Shown piece after piece: positions 38,581 to 48,841 of a stretch of 64,000 bases of DNA (position 1 is its first letter; each line of letters opens with the position of its first letter). The position numbers were made by a program, and so were the translations under genes. The stretch covers positions 94,994 to 158,993 of the forward strand of contig JAJYTF010000009.1 in assembly GCA_021793155.1 (NCBI GenBank), given 5' to 3'. Origin of the DNA: Pseudomonadota bacterium. Lineage in GTDB: Bacteria > Pseudomonadota > Alphaproteobacteria > Rhodospirillales > Magnetospirillaceae. The notes beneath the pieces were generated by a model. The model saw only the letters and a program-made list of their open reading frames with translations. It was not told where the DNA came from and did not search any database.

Positions 38581-39543
38581 TCACTTCATTTCCCCCTCTT
38601 CCAGTTCGCGGTGCCGCAAGTCGACGGCTTGGCCGTGGTCGCGCAGCCATTGCGCCAGTTTTTCGGCAATGACGACGGACCGGTGTCTTCCCCCTGTGCA
38701 GCCGACGGCGATGGTCAGGTAGCTTTTTCCCTCGGCGGTAAAGCGTGGCAGCAGAGGCTCCAGCAGAGCCGCCAATGCCCCGAAGAACTGCCCGAATCCC
38801 GGATCGTTTTCAACGTATTCGGCGACCCTGGGATCCCGGCCGGTCAACGGGCGCAATTGCGCAACGTAATGCGGATTGGCCAGGAAGCGCGAGTCGAAAA
38901 CCAGATCGGCTTCGCGGGGCAGGCCGCGGCGATAGGAGAACGAGGTGACGAAGACCACCAGCGAAGGCTTGGCTTCCAGTCGGAAATGCCCGGCCAGGAA
39001 GCGTTTCAGCTCGCCCGGCGGCAACGACGTTGTATCCACCACCAGATCGGCGCGCGCTTTCAAGGGCGACACGAGCTCGCGCTCGTGGCGGATGCCGTCG
39101 ATCAGCGGGCGGTCGACGGCCAGTGGGTGGCGCCGTCGCGTCTCGGTGTAGCGCCGGCCAAGAACATCATCGTCGCAATCGACGAACAGCAACCGCATGT
39201 CGAGCCTGCGCCCGTGCATCAGGCGGTCCATTTCGGTCAGCATGGAGGACACGCCAAAGCCGCGGGTGCGGATATCGATGCCGATGGCCAGCGGGCGGCC
39301 CGGCTCTCCCGGACGGACCAGCAGGCCGAGGAGCGACAGCGGCAGATTGTCCACCGCTTCGTAACCCAGGTCTTCGAGGGCTTTGAGGGCCAGGGTCTTG
39401 CCCGCCCCGGACATCCCGGTGATCAGCACGACCTTGCCGGGCGGCCCGGCCGGCCGGCCGGACTCGCGCCCCTCGCCGGCATCGTCGCCGCCGGCGGACT
39501 CGCCAGAGGATTGGGGCGCGTCGCAGGAACCATCGGTCATCAT
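38581..39543 (-). CDS. rapZ: RNase adapter / nucleotide-binding protein RapZ
   Basis: 320 aa. Walker A VLITGMSGAGKTLALKALED at residues 39-58, then GYEAVDNLPLSLL, and the C-terminal domain with VGCTGGRHRSVVIAEKLAQW. An N-terminal acidic extension of some 35 residues is present. In enterobacteria RapZ presents GlmZ sRNA to RNase E; the target here is unknown. Its ATG overlaps the hprK stop. Confidence 0.94.
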   Translation of the reverse strand: MMTDGSCDAPQSSGESAGGDDAGEGRESGRPAGPPGKVVLITGMSGAGKTLALKALEDLGYEAVDNLPLSLLGLLVRPGEPGRPLAIGIDIRTRGFGVSSMLTEMDRLMHGRRLDMRLLFVDCDDDVLGRRYTETRRRHPLAVDRPLIDGIRHERELVSPLKARADLVVDTTSLPPGELKRFLAGHFRLEAKPSLVVFVTSFSYRRGLPREADLVFDSRFLANPHYVAQLRPLTGRDPRVAEYVENDPGFGQFFGALAALLEPLLPRFTAEGKSYLTIAVGCTGGRHRSVVIAEKLAQWLRDHGQAVDLRHRELEEGEMK

Positions 39544-39974
39544 TGCAGCCGCATTATACGACCCGTCTGAGCCCGCACGGCAAGGCGAACCTTGGCCGCC
39601 GCCGACGGTTCCCAGGCGTTCAGGCCGAGACGCGGCACGGGCCGGCCCAACAATTCGGCCACCTCTTCCTCTGGCATGCGTTCGATCTTGGCCGCCGGCA
39701 CCAGATCGATCACCAAACCAAGCCGGACCGGCGCCCGGTAGTCCAGCCGCACGATGCCGAAGCCGCGCACCTCCAGCAAGCCGGCGATGGTGGCCGGCGG
39801 GCCGGCCATCAGTTCGGTGCCGCGTTCCTCGATCTCCACCTGGTCATCGGCCACCAGTTCCGCTCCGCCATCGATCAGACGCAACGCCAAATCCGATTTG
39901 CCGGCGCCCGGCGGCCCGCGCAGCAACACCCCCACTTCCGCCAGTGAAACGCAAGTGCCGTGTAAGCGAATCAT
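39540..39974 (-). CDS. hprK: HPr kinase/phosphorylase, short alphaproteobacterial form
   Basis: 144 aa from ATG 39974; this is only the C-terminal catalytic domain, the standard short alpha form. The P-loop VLLRGPPGAGKSDLALRLID binds ATP, ELVADDQVEIEERG follows, and VRGFGIVRLDY is the HPrK signature. It should phosphorylate HPr Ser64. An upstream in-frame ATG at 40067 overlaps the chvG stop by 4 bases and may be the true translational start, adding 31 unconserved residues. Confidence 0.9.
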   Translation of the reverse strand: MIRLHGTCVSLAEVGVLLRGPPGAGKSDLALRLIDGGAELVADDQVEIEERGTELMAGPPATIAGLLEVRGFGIVRLDYRAPVRLGLVIDLVPAAKIERMPEEEVAELLGRPVPRLGLNAWEPSAAAKVRLAVRAQTGRIMRLQ

Positions 39975-40063
39975 TTGCCCAAAGTGGAGCGACCGCAGTT
40001 GCGAGTCAACGGTTCTGGCCGGGGGTCGTGGCCGGGCATTCGAACCGGTCCCGGACCAAGGCA

Positions 40064-41749
40064 TCACCGTTCACCGGCCGTGCCTTCGGCCGCCGGCAGG
40101 GTGAGGATGAAGCGCGCGCCGGTCACTTCCCCCTCGCCGCCGGCGCGGTTGGCGGCCTTGAGGCCGCCGCCGTGCGCTTCCGCGATCTGTTTGGATATGG
40201 ATAGCCCCAGCCCGGAATGGGTACCGAATTTTTCGTCCTTCGGCCGTTCGGAATAGAAGCGCTCGAAGATGGCGTCCAGCTTGTTCGGTGGGATCCCGGG
40301 CCCTTCGTCCTCGACCTCGATGACCACTGCGTTGCCTCGGCGCACAGCCTTCAGCCTGATGATACCCTCGGGCGGGCTGAACGAGATGGCGTTGGTGATA
40401 AGGTTACGCAGCACCTGGCCCAGCCGACTTTCCAGGCCGGTCACCACCAGTTCGTCCTGGGGATCGGCGTCGACGACGAAGCGCACACTGTCGGCGGTGC
40501 CGGTGTCGCGATAGACCGCCACCAGGGCTTCCAGCATGCGCCGCATCTGCACCGGCCCGGCTTCCGCCCGCGACAGTTCGGCATCCAGGCGCGAGGCGTC
40601 GGAAATGTCGCTGATCAGGCGATCCAGACGGGTGACGTCGTCCTGGATGATGGCCATCAGCTTGCGCTGGTGTTCGGGGTTCTGCACCCGGGATACCGTT
40701 TCGACGGCGCTGCGGAGCGAGGTCAGCGGGTTCTTGATCTCGTGGGCGACGTCGGCGGCGAACGCCTCGATGGCGTCCATGCGGCGCCACAGCGCCTCAG
40801 TCATATCGCGCAGCGCGCCCGACAGGTCGCCGATCTCGTCGCGGCGTCGGGTCAGGTCGGGAATGTTGTGGCGTCGCCCGTGGCCGCGGCGCACGCGGTC
40901 GGCGGCAGCGGCCAGACGATAAATAGGGCGCGCGATGGTGCCGGAGAGGTACAGGGACAGGGCGAAGGTGATCGACAGGGCGAAGGCGAAGGCCTGGAAT
41001 ATGGTCAGACGCACCTTGAACAGGCTTTGGGCGATGTCGTCGCCGGTTGACGAGACCATCACCGCGCCCAGCACTTCCTTGTAGTGTTGCACCGGCACGG
41101 CGGTGGACAGGAGCAGCCGATGGTCCCGGGTGCTGCGTACCGCCCACGCGGCGTCGCCGGCCAGGGCCTTGACCACCTCTCCATAGTCGGCGGCGCGGGG
41201 GTGGCTGCGCTCATGGTAGCGCGGATAGTCCTCCTCGCCCATTCCGGTGGCCGTGACGAAGTCGTAGAGGCGGCGGAACAGCTTGGCGAACCAGCCCTCC
41301 TCGGGCGGCGGAAGTTCTTCGACCTGGATCGCCATGTTGGACGACAGCAGCATGCTGCTGTCGGCCAGTTCGGCGCCGTCGTCGTCGAACAGGCGGGTGC
41401 GCACGCGGGCCGGCGGCGACAGGCGGCGCACCATCTGCCGGGCCAATTGCTTCGACAGTTCGGGCAGGGCCATGCCGTTGTCGAGCACCGCGCCCTCACC
41501 CACCGCGGCGGCTACCATCTCGGCGCGGATGCGCAGCGACTCGAGTTCGGCGGCGATCAGTTCGTTCTTGTAGCGGTCCAGGTAAAACAGGCCGGCGACC
41601 AGGATTACCGGGGCCAGCATATTGACCGCCAGGATCCGCCGGGTCAGCGGCGAAGCCAAAGGCAGCCAGCGGCGCCGACGGCGGGGTGGGGGGGACTGCG
41701 TTGCGGACCCTGGGCGGACGGACGGTTGAAACGGTGCCTGGTCGGTCAC
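40064..41749 (-). CDS. chvG: Sensor histidine kinase ChvG (ExoS)
   Basis: 561 aa. First membrane segment around [20 protein letters not shown], a periplasmic sensor domain of some 190 residues, second membrane segment near 250-270, HAMP, then the kinase core with His336 in [19 protein letters not shown] box [14 protein letters not shown], and DEGPGIPP plus [11 protein letters not shown]. It responds to acid/envelope stress in rhizobia and Agrobacterium. It overlaps chvI and hprK by 4 bases on each side. Confidence 0.93.
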   Translation of the reverse strand: MTDQAPFQPSVRPGSATQSPPPRRRRRWLPLASPLTRRILAVNMLAPVILVAGLFYLDRYKNELIAAELESLRIRAEMVAAAVGEGAVLDNGMALPELSKQLARQMVRRLSPPARVRTRLFDDDGAELADSSMLLSSNMAIQVEELPPPEEGWFAKLFRRLYDFVTATGMGEEDYPRYHERSHPRAADYGEVVKALAGDAAWAVRSTRDHRLLLSTAVPVQHYKEVLGAVMVSSTGDDIAQSLFKVRLTIFQAFAFALSITFALSLYLSGTIARPIYRLAAAADRVRRGHGRRHNIPDLTRRRDEIGDLSGALRDMTEALWRRMDAIEAFAADVAHEIKNPLTSLRSAVETVSRVQNPEHQRKLMAIIQDDVTRLDRLISDISDASRLDAELSRAEAGPVQMRRMLEALVAVYRDTGTADSVRFVVDADPQDELVVTGLESRLGQVLRNLITNAISFSPPEGIIRLKAVRRGNAVVIEVEDEGPGIPPNKLDAIFERFYSERPKDEKFGTHSGLGLSISKQIAEAHGGGLKAANRAGGEGEVTGARFILTLPAAEGTAGER

Positions 41750-42447
41750 TGATCTTCGCGGTAGCGATAGCCAACGCCGTAAAGGGTTTCGATATGGCCG
41801 AATTCCGTGTCGACGTCGCGGAACTTCTTGCGCAGCCTCTTTATATGGCTATCGATGGTGCGGTCGTCCACATAGATGTGCTCGCCATAGGCGGCATCGA
41901 TCAGTTGGTCGCGGTTCTTGACGTGGCCGGGGCGGATGGCCAGCGACTTCAGGATCAGGAACTCGGTCACCGTCAGGTCGACCGGCTGCCCTTTCCAGGT
42001 GCAGGCATGGCGCACCGGGTCCAATACCAGGTCGCCCCGCGCGACGGCTTGCGAGGCGGTGGCATCGCCGCTTTCCCGCGCCAGTTCGCCGCGCCGCAGC
42101 AGCGCCCGGATGCGCTCGATCAGCAGGCGTTGCGAGAAGGGCTTCTTGATGTAGTCGTCGGCCCCCATGCGCAGGCCCAGCACCTCGTCCACCTCGTCGT
42201 CCTTCGAGGTCAGGAAGATTACCGGCACCGCCGAATTCTTGCGCAGGCGCTGCAGCAGTTCCATGCCGTCCATGCGCGGCATCTTGATGTCGAGGACCAC
42301 CAGATCCACCGGCTGCGCGGTGATGCCGCGCAACGCGTCCGCGCCGTCGGTGTAGGTGCGCACGCGGAAGCCCTCGGCCTCCAGGGCCATGGAGATCGAG
42401 GTCAAAATGTTGCGATCGTCGTCAACCAGGGCGATGGTCTGGGCCAA
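41746..42447 (-). CDS. chvI: DNA-binding response regulator ChvI
   Basis: 233 aa from TTG 42447. The start gives [20 protein letters not shown], the conserved ChvI N-terminus, with GGAGA upstream; no ATG fits. The phosphoacceptor is Asp53 in [14 protein letters not shown], Lys in DDYIKKPFS, and the C-terminal OmpR-type winged helix ends [15 protein letters not shown]. The divergent intergenic region with hugZ carries a tandem 12-bp repeat. Confidence 0.94.
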   Translation of the reverse strand: MAQTIALVDDDRNILTSISMALEAEGFRVRTYTDGADALRGITAQPVDLVVLDIKMPRMDGMELLQRLRKNSAVPVIFLTSKDDEVDEVLGLRMGADDYIKKPFSQRLLIERIRALLRRGELARESGDATASQAVARGDLVLDPVRHACTWKGQPVDLTVTEFLILKSLAIRPGHVKNRDQLIDAAYGEHIYVDDRTIDSHIKRLRKKFRDVDTEFGHIETLYGVGYRYREDQ

Positions 42448-42529
42448 GGGGCGGTCTCCGAATTTCGTCCTGCCCTCGGACCGAGGGTAAACCAGCCCTA
42501 GTTTGGCTGCTTCCGCCGATCTTGCCAAG

Positions 42530-42553
42530 GTGTCGCGTTGGGTGTCGCGTTGG
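42530..42553. repeat. Tandem 12-bp repeat in the chvI/hugZ divergent promoter region
   Basis: GTGTCGCGTTGG occurs twice head to tail without a gap. It lies between the divergent starts of chvI and hugZ and might be an operator; I cannot link it to a known motif. Confidence 0.55.
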
Positions 42554-42675
42554 GGGTGGGGGTCGGCGCGATTGCGGCGGAAATGCGCGCTTGGCGCGCC
42601 GGGCTCGCTGGAAATCGTCGGAAATCGCGTGCCGGGGCGCTTGACGATTCGTCGGGGCAGCCCAAACTTTCTGCC

Positions 42676-43437
42676 ATGGAAACAACTGCCTCCCCCTCGC
42701 CGGCCGAACCGCCGGCCGCAACCATCCCCGAGGATATGGGCCTGGTCATCCGCCGGGTCGTCCGCCAATCCAAGCGCGCCGCTCTCGGCACCATCATGAC
42801 CGGCCGGGGCCGCCCTTACGTGTCCCTGGTCACGGTAGCCACCGATGTGGACGGCAGCCCATTGCTGTTGCTGTCACGCCTTGCCGACCACACGCGCAAT
42901 ATCGAGGCCGATCCCAACGTCTCGCTGCTGTTCGACAGTACCGAAGGCTATGCCAATCCGCAGGAGGGTCCGCGCGTCACGCTGATCGGGCGCATACATC
43001 GGTCCGAAGACCCGGCTCACCGGCGGCGCTTCCTCGCCCGTCACCCGGGGGCGGCCCTCTATGCCGGCTTCGCCGACTTCGGGATATTCCGGGTCGAGGT
43101 CGAGAGGGCCCATTGGGTCGGGGGCTTCGGCCGCGCCCTGTGGCGCGAGCAGGGACTTACCTGCGATGCCTCGCTGGCCGAGGTCATCGGGGCGGTGGAG
43201 GAAGGAATTGTCACCCAGCTCAACGGCGATCAGCCTGAGGCGCTGACCCTGATGGCCAACCGCCTCCTGAACCGCCCGGGTCAAGGCTGGCGGATGGTGG
43301 CCATCGATCCGGACGGCTGCGACCTTGCTCTCGGCGACGAGGTGGTGCGGCTTGCATTCGACACGCCGGTCGGCGGACTGGGTGAAATCCGGGCGACCCT
43401 GGTGGAAATGGCCGAGAAAACCAGACGAAAATCATAG
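42676..43437 (+). CDS. HugZ-like heme utilisation / pyridoxamine-phosphate-oxidase-fold protein
   Basis: 253 aa. The split-barrel part has [39 protein letters not shown] and [10 protein letters not shown], and a C-terminal DUF2470-type domain carries [16 protein letters not shown] and DGCDLALG. The two-domain layout is that of the HugZ/HutZ heme-binding family; heme degradation is inference. ATG 42676 excludes an implausible N-terminal extension. It lies between chvI (divergent) and pckG. Confidence 0.87.
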   Translation: METTASPSPAEPPAATIPEDMGLVIRRVVRQSKRAALGTIMTGRGRPYVSLVTVATDVDGSPLLLLSRLADHTRNIEADPNVSLLFDSTEGYANPQEGPRVTLIGRIHRSEDPAHRRRFLARHPGAALYAGFADFGIFRVEVERAHWVGGFGRALWREQGLTCDASLAEVIGAVEEGIVTQLNGDQPEALTLMANRLLNRPGQGWRMVAIDPDGCDLALGDEVVRLAFDTPVGGLGEIRATLVEMAEKTRRKS

Positions 43438-43514
43438 TTATCCTATTCCCTTCGTCGTTGCCCCCATCCTGATTCGGACATTATTCTTATTCCTTTTTCA
43501 GCGGAGCGGCATGG

Positions 43515-45368
43515 ATGACGAGCTTAGGTATCCGCGGGGGAACCACGACCAATCTCAGGCTTCTCGCCTGGGTCGACGAGATCGCCCAGCTCTGCAAGCC
43601 CGACAAGATCCATTGGTGCGACGGCTCGCAGAGCGAATACGACAGCCTTTGCCAGATGATGGTCGAGGCCGGCACGCTGATCCGGCTGAATGACGCGAAG
43701 CGCCCCAACAGCTACCTCTGCCGCTCCGATCCCGGTGACGTGGCCCGTGTCGAGGATCGGACCTTCATCTGTTCCAAGAGCAAGGGGGATGCGGGTCCCA
43801 CCAACAACTGGGTAGACCCGCGCGAGATGAAGGTGACCCTGGCGCGGCTGTTCGAAGGCTGCATGCGGGGGCGCACCATGTATGTGGTGCCATTCAGCAT
43901 GGGGCCGCTGGGCAGCCCCATCGCCCATATCGGCGTCGAGATCACCGACAGCGCCTATGTTGTCGCCAGCATGCGCACGATGACCCGCATGGGCCAGGCG
44001 GTGCTGGAGGTGTTGGGGTCGAACGGCGACTTCGTTCCTTGCGTCCATTCGGTAGGCAAGCCGCTGGCGCCCGGGGAAGCCGACGTAGCCTGGCCATGCA
44101 ATCCGGGGAACATTTACATCACCCATTTCCCGGAAGAGCGGGCCATCTGGTCCTATGGTTCTGGCTATGGCGGCAACGCACTCCTGGGCAAGAAGTGCTT
44201 CGCCCTGCGCATCGCCTCGGTCATGGCGCGCGACGAGGGTTGGCTGGCCGAGCACATGCTGATTGTTGGCGTCGAGGATCCCGAGGGCCGCAAGACCTAT
44301 GTCGCAGCGGCCTTCCCCTCGGCCTGCGGCAAGACCAATTTCGCCATGCTGGTGCCGCCCAAGGGCTTCGAGGGGTGGCGGATCTGGACGGTGGGCGACG
44401 ACATTGCCTGGATCAAACCGGGCGCCGATGGCCGCCTTTACGCCATCAATCCGGAAGCCGGATTTTTCGGAGTGGCGCCGGGGACCGGCGCGGTGACCAA
44501 TCCCAATGCCATCGCCGCCTGCCGGGCCAACGCCATCTTCACCAATGTGGCGCTGACCGATGACGGCGATGTTTGGTGGGAAGGGCTGACCGACGGCAAG
44601 CCGGACCATCTGATCGACTGGAAAGGCCGCGACTGGACCCCCGACTCGAAGGATCCGGCCGCCCACCCTAACGCCCGCTTCACCGCCCCGGTATCGCAAT
44701 GCCCGACCGTCGATCCCGACTGGGAGAATCCCAACGGCGTGCCGATCTCGGCCTTCATCTTCGGCGGTCGCGTATCGAGGAACATGCCGCTGGTGTTCCA
44801 ATCCTTCAACTGGGCGCATGGCGTCTATCTGGCGGCCACCATGGGCTCCGAGGCAACCGCCGCGGCGGTCGGGCAGGCGGCGATGCGCCGCGACCCGATG
44901 GCCATGCTGCCGTTCTGCGGCTACAACATGGCCGACTATTTCAGCCATTGGCTGTCCATCGGCCGCCGTCTGTGCAACCCGCCGCCGATCTTCCGGGTCA
45001 ACTGGTTCCGCAAGGACGGCAATGGCCGGTTCATGTGGCCCGGCTTCGGCGAGAACATGCGGGTGCTCAAATGGATCGTCGACCGCGTCCATGGCCGCGG
45101 ATACGGCGTCGAAAGCCCGCTCGGCTTCATGCCGCGCTATGAGGACCTGGCCTGGGAGGGCATCGCTTTTCCGCCGGCGCGGTTCTACGAGCTGATGGCG
45201 GTCGACCGCGAGGCCGGCGCTGCCGAAGCCCGCGCCCACGAGGAACATTTCGACAAATTCTTCGATCGCCTGCCCAAGGAATTCGTCTATGAGCGCGAAC
45301 TGCTGAAATCGCGGCTGTGGCGCTCGCCCGAGGTGTGGGAACTGGCCCGCGACGATCTGATCAGTTGA
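43515..45368 (+). CDS. pckG: Phosphoenolpyruvate carboxykinase (GTP)
   Basis: 617 aa, the length of the GTP-dependent class. It converts oxaloacetate to PEP in gluconeogenesis. The kinase P-loop is [13 protein letters not shown] with the mobile-loop Cys, [17 protein letters not shown] binds metal, [14 protein letters not shown] and [20 protein letters not shown] are class signatures. Rhizobia have an unrelated ATP-type pckA near chvI, so the function is kept at this locus by a different enzyme. Its end overlaps the convergent MFS gene by 8 bases. Confidence 0.96.
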   Translation: MTSLGIRGGTTTNLRLLAWVDEIAQLCKPDKIHWCDGSQSEYDSLCQMMVEAGTLIRLNDAKRPNSYLCRSDPGDVARVEDRTFICSKSKGDAGPTNNWVDPREMKVTLARLFEGCMRGRTMYVVPFSMGPLGSPIAHIGVEITDSAYVVASMRTMTRMGQAVLEVLGSNGDFVPCVHSVGKPLAPGEADVAWPCNPGNIYITHFPEERAIWSYGSGYGGNALLGKKCFALRIASVMARDEGWLAEHMLIVGVEDPEGRKTYVAAAFPSACGKTNFAMLVPPKGFEGWRIWTVGDDIAWIKPGADGRLYAINPEAGFFGVAPGTGAVTNPNAIAACRANAIFTNVALTDDGDVWWEGLTDGKPDHLIDWKGRDWTPDSKDPAAHPNARFTAPVSQCPTVDPDWENPNGVPISAFIFGGRVSRNMPLVFQSFNWAHGVYLAATMGSEATAAAVGQAAMRRDPMAMLPFCGYNMADYFSHWLSIGRRLCNPPPIFRVNWFRKDGNGRFMWPGFGENMRVLKWIVDRVHGRGYGVESPLGFMPRYEDLAWEGIAFPPARFYELMAVDREAGAAEARAHEEHFDKFFDRLPKEFVYERELLKSRLWRSPEVWELARDDLIS

Positions 45369-46644
45369 TTGTCCCGCTTTCGACAGCGCCGGCACCCCTG
45401 CCGGCGCTGTCAAGGTCGTCCAGCCGGTCGACACGGCGCAGTTCGGTGAAGCGCGCCGCCCATAAGGCGACCACCAGCAGGGTGCCGACGCCGCCCAGCA
45501 CTACCGCCGGCACGGTCCCGAACCAGCCGGCGGTGAGGCCCGACTCGAATTCTCCCAGCTCGTTCGATGCGCCGATGAACACCATGTTCACCGCCGAGAC
45601 CCGGCCGCGCATGTCGTCGGGCGTGTTCAGCTGGACCAGGCTCTGGCGTACATAGACGCTGACCATGTCGAATGCGCCCAGCGCCGTCAACGCCACCAGC
45701 GACAGGGGGAATAGCGTCGACAGGCCGAAGATGATGGTGCTGAGACCGAAACCCGCGACGCAGGCGAACATGACCTGTCCCGCCCGCCGCCTGAGCGGAT
45801 GGTGGGCCAGCCACAGCCCGCACAGGGCCGCGCCGACGGCCGGGGCGCTGCGCAACAGGCCGAGGCCCCAGGGGCCGACATGCAGGATGTCGCGGGCATA
45901 GACCGGCAGCAGTGCGGTGGCCCCGCCGAACAGCACGGCGAACAGATCGAGCGAAATCGCGCCCAGCACCACCGGCTGCGAACGAATGAAATGCACCCCG
46001 GCCAGCAGCCGTTCCACCGCCGGGCCGCCGGCCCGCGGACTGGCCGGCCGGCGGCCAATGGCGCCGGCGGCCAGGACCGAGGCCAGCAGCAGCAGCGTCA
46101 CCGTGCCGTAGACGGCCTTGGCGCCCAGGCCGTAAAGCAGGCCGCCGATCGCCGGTCCGGCGACCACCGCCACCTGCCAGGCCGAAGAGCCCCAGGCCAC
46201 CGCGTTCGGGAAGTGCTGCTTCGGCACCAGCAGCGGTAGCAGCGACTGCATCGACGGTCCGACGAAGGTCCGCGCCGTGGCAAACAGCAGCAGGACCGCG
46301 AAGATCGGCGTCACCCGCTGGAGACCGGCGACGCTCAGGCCCAGGAGCAGGGCGGAGCAGGCCGCCTCGGCGGCCAGGCACAGGCGCATGACGGCGCGTC
46401 GGTCGAAACGGTCGGCCACATGGCCGGCGGCCAGCGACAACAGGACCTGCGGCAGAAACAGTGCCAGGCCCACATAGCCAAGATCGAAGGGGCTGTGGGT
46501 CAGGTCGTAGATTTGCCAGCCGATGGCCACGGTCTGCATCAGATAGGCCGCGTTGGAGGCCAGGCGGACCAGCAGGAAAAGGCGGAAGTCGCGGTGACCC
46601 AGGGCGGCGCGGGGATGCACGGGGGAAGAATTGTCGGTCCTCAT
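45361..46644 (-). CDS. MFS transporter (MFS_3/EntS-like)
   Basis: 427 aa with about 12 hydrophobic segments. The start [19 protein letters not shown] and the loop [14 protein letters not shown] after segment 2 are MFS hallmarks; the second half has [20 protein letters not shown] typical of the EntS-like MFS_3 group. The substrate is unknown. It is monocistronic, convergent with pckG and divergent from the TonB-like gene. Confidence 0.88.
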   Translation of the reverse strand: MRTDNSSPVHPRAALGHRDFRLFLLVRLASNAAYLMQTVAIGWQIYDLTHSPFDLGYVGLALFLPQVLLSLAAGHVADRFDRRAVMRLCLAAEAACSALLLGLSVAGLQRVTPIFAVLLLFATARTFVGPSMQSLLPLLVPKQHFPNAVAWGSSAWQVAVVAGPAIGGLLYGLGAKAVYGTVTLLLLASVLAAGAIGRRPASPRAGGPAVERLLAGVHFIRSQPVVLGAISLDLFAVLFGGATALLPVYARDILHVGPWGLGLLRSAPAVGAALCGLWLAHHPLRRRAGQVMFACVAGFGLSTIIFGLSTLFPLSLVALTALGAFDMVSVYVRQSLVQLNTPDDMRGRVSAVNMVFIGASNELGEFESGLTAGWFGTVPAVVLGGVGTLLVVALWAARFTELRRVDRLDDLDSAGRGAGAVESGTIN

Positions 46645-46808
46645 GGCGGTTCGTTATAGCCTGCGGCGCCATGCTGCGCCAATGGCCCGCCCAAGGCCCC
46701 CGGGGCACAAGATGCTTGAGTGGGTGGGCGGGTTTGCGGATGATCGCCGATGGACGCCGCAGGAATGGGACGGAAGTGGCCGGTTTGATTTCCCGCCGAT
46801 GCGCGAGG

Positions 46809-47666
46809 GTGAAGATCCGGTGGCGTCGCCTGCGCCACAAGGGCGGCCAGCGGATGGGCGCGGCCATGGCCTGCTCGCTCGTCCTGCATGTCCTGGTGGC
46901 GCTGCTGGTGATATTCGGCTTGCCCGAGCTTCCGCCGCCGTACCAGGACCTGCCACCGCCTATCGAATATGTGGACATCGGCCCGGTGACCGTTCCTTCC
47001 GCTGGTTCGGCGGAAGCCGGCCCGCTGCGCCAGGAGGCGCCGGCAGCGCCCCAGCCGCAGCCGCCGACGGCGCACCCGGCTCCGCCAGCCGCGCCGGCCG
47101 CCGCCGCGCCGCAGATCGCAAAAGCGCTGCCGCCGCATCCGCAACCGCCGCCTATGCCCAAGCCTGCACCCAAGCCGGTGAAACCCGCCCCGGCCCGTGC
47201 CACCAAGCCGGAAAAACGGCCCACGCCGCCCGACGACTTCACCGCCATGCTGCGTTCGTTGAGCAAGCAGAACCAGTCGGGGCTGGGCCGGCGACAAAGG
47301 CGCGGGCTGGAGCGGCCGCAAGCGGGCGCCGGCGAGGGCGACAGCGCCTGGGCCCGGCGCGGCATGCTGGGGATCAAGGATTTCATCCGCGCCCAGATCG
47401 AACACCATTGGGAACTGGACGTGGCTGCCCTGGGCTCGGCCAGGCTGGTGGTCACACTGCATCTGAATCTGACCGCCGACGGTCAGGTGACCAGTGCCGA
47501 GATCGTCGAGAATCCGCGCTATGCCGGGCTTCCAGGTTATCGCGCCGCCGCCGAGAGCGCACGGCGCGCCGCCCTGGTCGCCTCTCCCCTGCAGTTGCCG
47601 CCCGGGGATGCGGAAGCGTTCAGCGATCTGACCATCGATTTCAATCCGCGCGAGGCAGTGCGGTAG
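46809..47666 (+). CDS. TonB/TolA C-terminal domain protein
   Basis: About 285 aa. A basic N-terminus, one membrane anchor (MACSLVLHVLVALLVIFGL), a periplasmic Pro/Ala/Lys-rich spacer (about residues 65-140), then a TonB-like C-terminal domain with RLVVTLHLNLTADGQVTSAE and NPRYAGLPGYRAAAESARRA. The tail resembles TolA/TonB energy transducers. No exbB/exbD or tol genes are nearby. The start is uncertain: GTG 46809 or ATG 46854 both precede the anchor. Confidence 0.75.
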   Translation: MKIRWRRLRHKGGQRMGAAMACSLVLHVLVALLVIFGLPELPPPYQDLPPPIEYVDIGPVTVPSAGSAEAGPLRQEAPAAPQPQPPTAHPAPPAAPAAAAPQIAKALPPHPQPPPMPKPAPKPVKPAPARATKPEKRPTPPDDFTAMLRSLSKQNQSGLGRRQRRGLERPQAGAGEGDSAWARRGMLGIKDFIRAQIEHHWELDVAALGSARLVVTLHLNLTADGQVTSAEIVENPRYAGLPGYRAAAESARRAALVASPLQLPPGDAEAFSDLTIDFNPREAVR

Positions 47667-47730
47667 AGAATTTTCTGCCCGAGGTTTTGCCCGAATACTT
47701 GCCCAGAGCGCCGGAGAAACCGGTCTTTTC

Positions 47731-47842
47731 ATCGTCATCCCCGCGAAAGCGGGAATTCAGGGGCGGGACGGGCGACCGACATGTCGTCCCTGTTCGATCT
47801 TGTTGCCGTTGGATGACCCCCCGCTTTCGCGGGGGTGACGAT
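47731..47842. repeat. Extragenic repeat pair CGTCATCCCCGCGAAAGCGGG
   Basis: Two inverted arms (47731-47753 and 47817-47842) built on GTCATCCCCGCGAAAGCGGG surround a 63-base unique centre. The element belongs to a REP-like type common in alphaproteobacteria and lies between two convergent genes. Confidence 0.75.
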
Positions 47843-47874
47843 CATGATGATGCCCGCGGGAGGTTTTTGGCAGC

Positions 47875-48786
47875 CTAAGGCAAGGTCATCGCCACCCGGA
47901 AGCCGGCATAGGTGGCGTAGTCGTAGCCGTGGTGAGTGGCATCATCGCCGATGCGCGCAGCCGAACGGATGAATTTGGGAAGGTTGCTCCACGAGCCACC
48001 GCGCAAAACCCGCTTGCTGCAGTCGCCCGCGGTCCACGCGTTGCCGTCGGCGGGTGCGCCGACATAGCTTTCGTTCCAGCAGTCGGCTGTCCACTGCCAT
48101 ACGTCGCCCAGCATGTCGTAAAGGCCGAAGGCATTCGGTTTGAAACTGCCCACCGGCGACAGCCGCAGATTGTCCCAACGGCTGCCGCAACCATTGCAAT
48201 TGGCGTTGCCGGTACCGATGACGCTGCCCCACCAGCGGGCGGTCTCGGTGCCGGCCCGCGCCGCGTATTCCCATTCCGCCTCGCTTGGCAGGCGGTAAGG
48301 TCCGCCGCCTGCGGCGGACTTCCCTCCCCGCTTGCCCACCTTGCCGTTCAGCCAGGCAATATAGGCCTGGGCGTCCTTCCAACTGACGCAGACCACCGGG
48401 TCAGGCGGGATGAATCCCGATGAGTCCCAGGCGATCCCATCCGGCCAGTCGCAGGGAGCGGTTTCGTGGTCGGTTTCGCGCACGAAAGCGGCATATTGTT
48501 CCACCGTCACGTCGTACCGGCTGAGCGCGAACCAGCGCAGCGAGACGGTGTGCTGCGGACCCTCGGTATCGAAGCGGCCGGCCTCGTTCTTCGGGCTGCC
48601 CATGACGAAGCGCCCGGCGGGAATCACCACCATCTCGGGACAGTCGGGGCAATCACGGAACATGTTGGGGCCCAGCACCTGGGCGTGGCGATGGTCACCC
48701 CCCGCAATGCCGTCCTCGGCCAGGGCGAGATTCGGCAGAGTCGTGATCGCTGCGCACCAAAGTACAAGGAAGAGCCGCCGCCACAT
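47875..48786 (-). CDS. Exported FGE-sulfatase (SUMF1/EgtB-type) domain protein
   Basis: 303 aa. A signal peptide (LFLVLWCAAITTLPNLALA) precedes the formylglycine-generating-enzyme fold: MVVIPAGRFVMGSPKNEAGR, SRYDVTVEQYAAFVRETDH, YRLPSEAEWEYAARAG, NAFGLYDMLGDVWQWTAD and RVLRGGSWSN. There are Cys residues in NCNGCG and DCWNES. Catalytic role is unknown; no sulfatase gene is adjacent. ATG 48786 has a GAGGCGGG upstream and gives a clean signal peptide; the longer frame continues into the ABC gene shadow. Confidence 0.85.
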   Translation of the reverse strand: MWRRLFLVLWCAAITTLPNLALAEDGIAGGDHRHAQVLGPNMFRDCPDCPEMVVIPAGRFVMGSPKNEAGRFDTEGPQHTVSLRWFALSRYDVTVEQYAAFVRETDHETAPCDWPDGIAWDSSGFIPPDPVVCVSWKDAQAYIAWLNGKVGKRGGKSAAGGGPYRLPSEAEWEYAARAGTETARWWGSVIGTGNANCNGCGSRWDNLRLSPVGSFKPNAFGLYDMLGDVWQWTADCWNESYVGAPADGNAWTAGDCSKRVLRGGSWSNLPKFIRSAARIGDDATHHGYDYATYAGFRVAMTLP

Positions 48787-48841
48787 GTCGTATCCCGCCT
48801 CGAAGTGAACCCGCCCGGCCCGGGATGACATTTTTTCCAGA

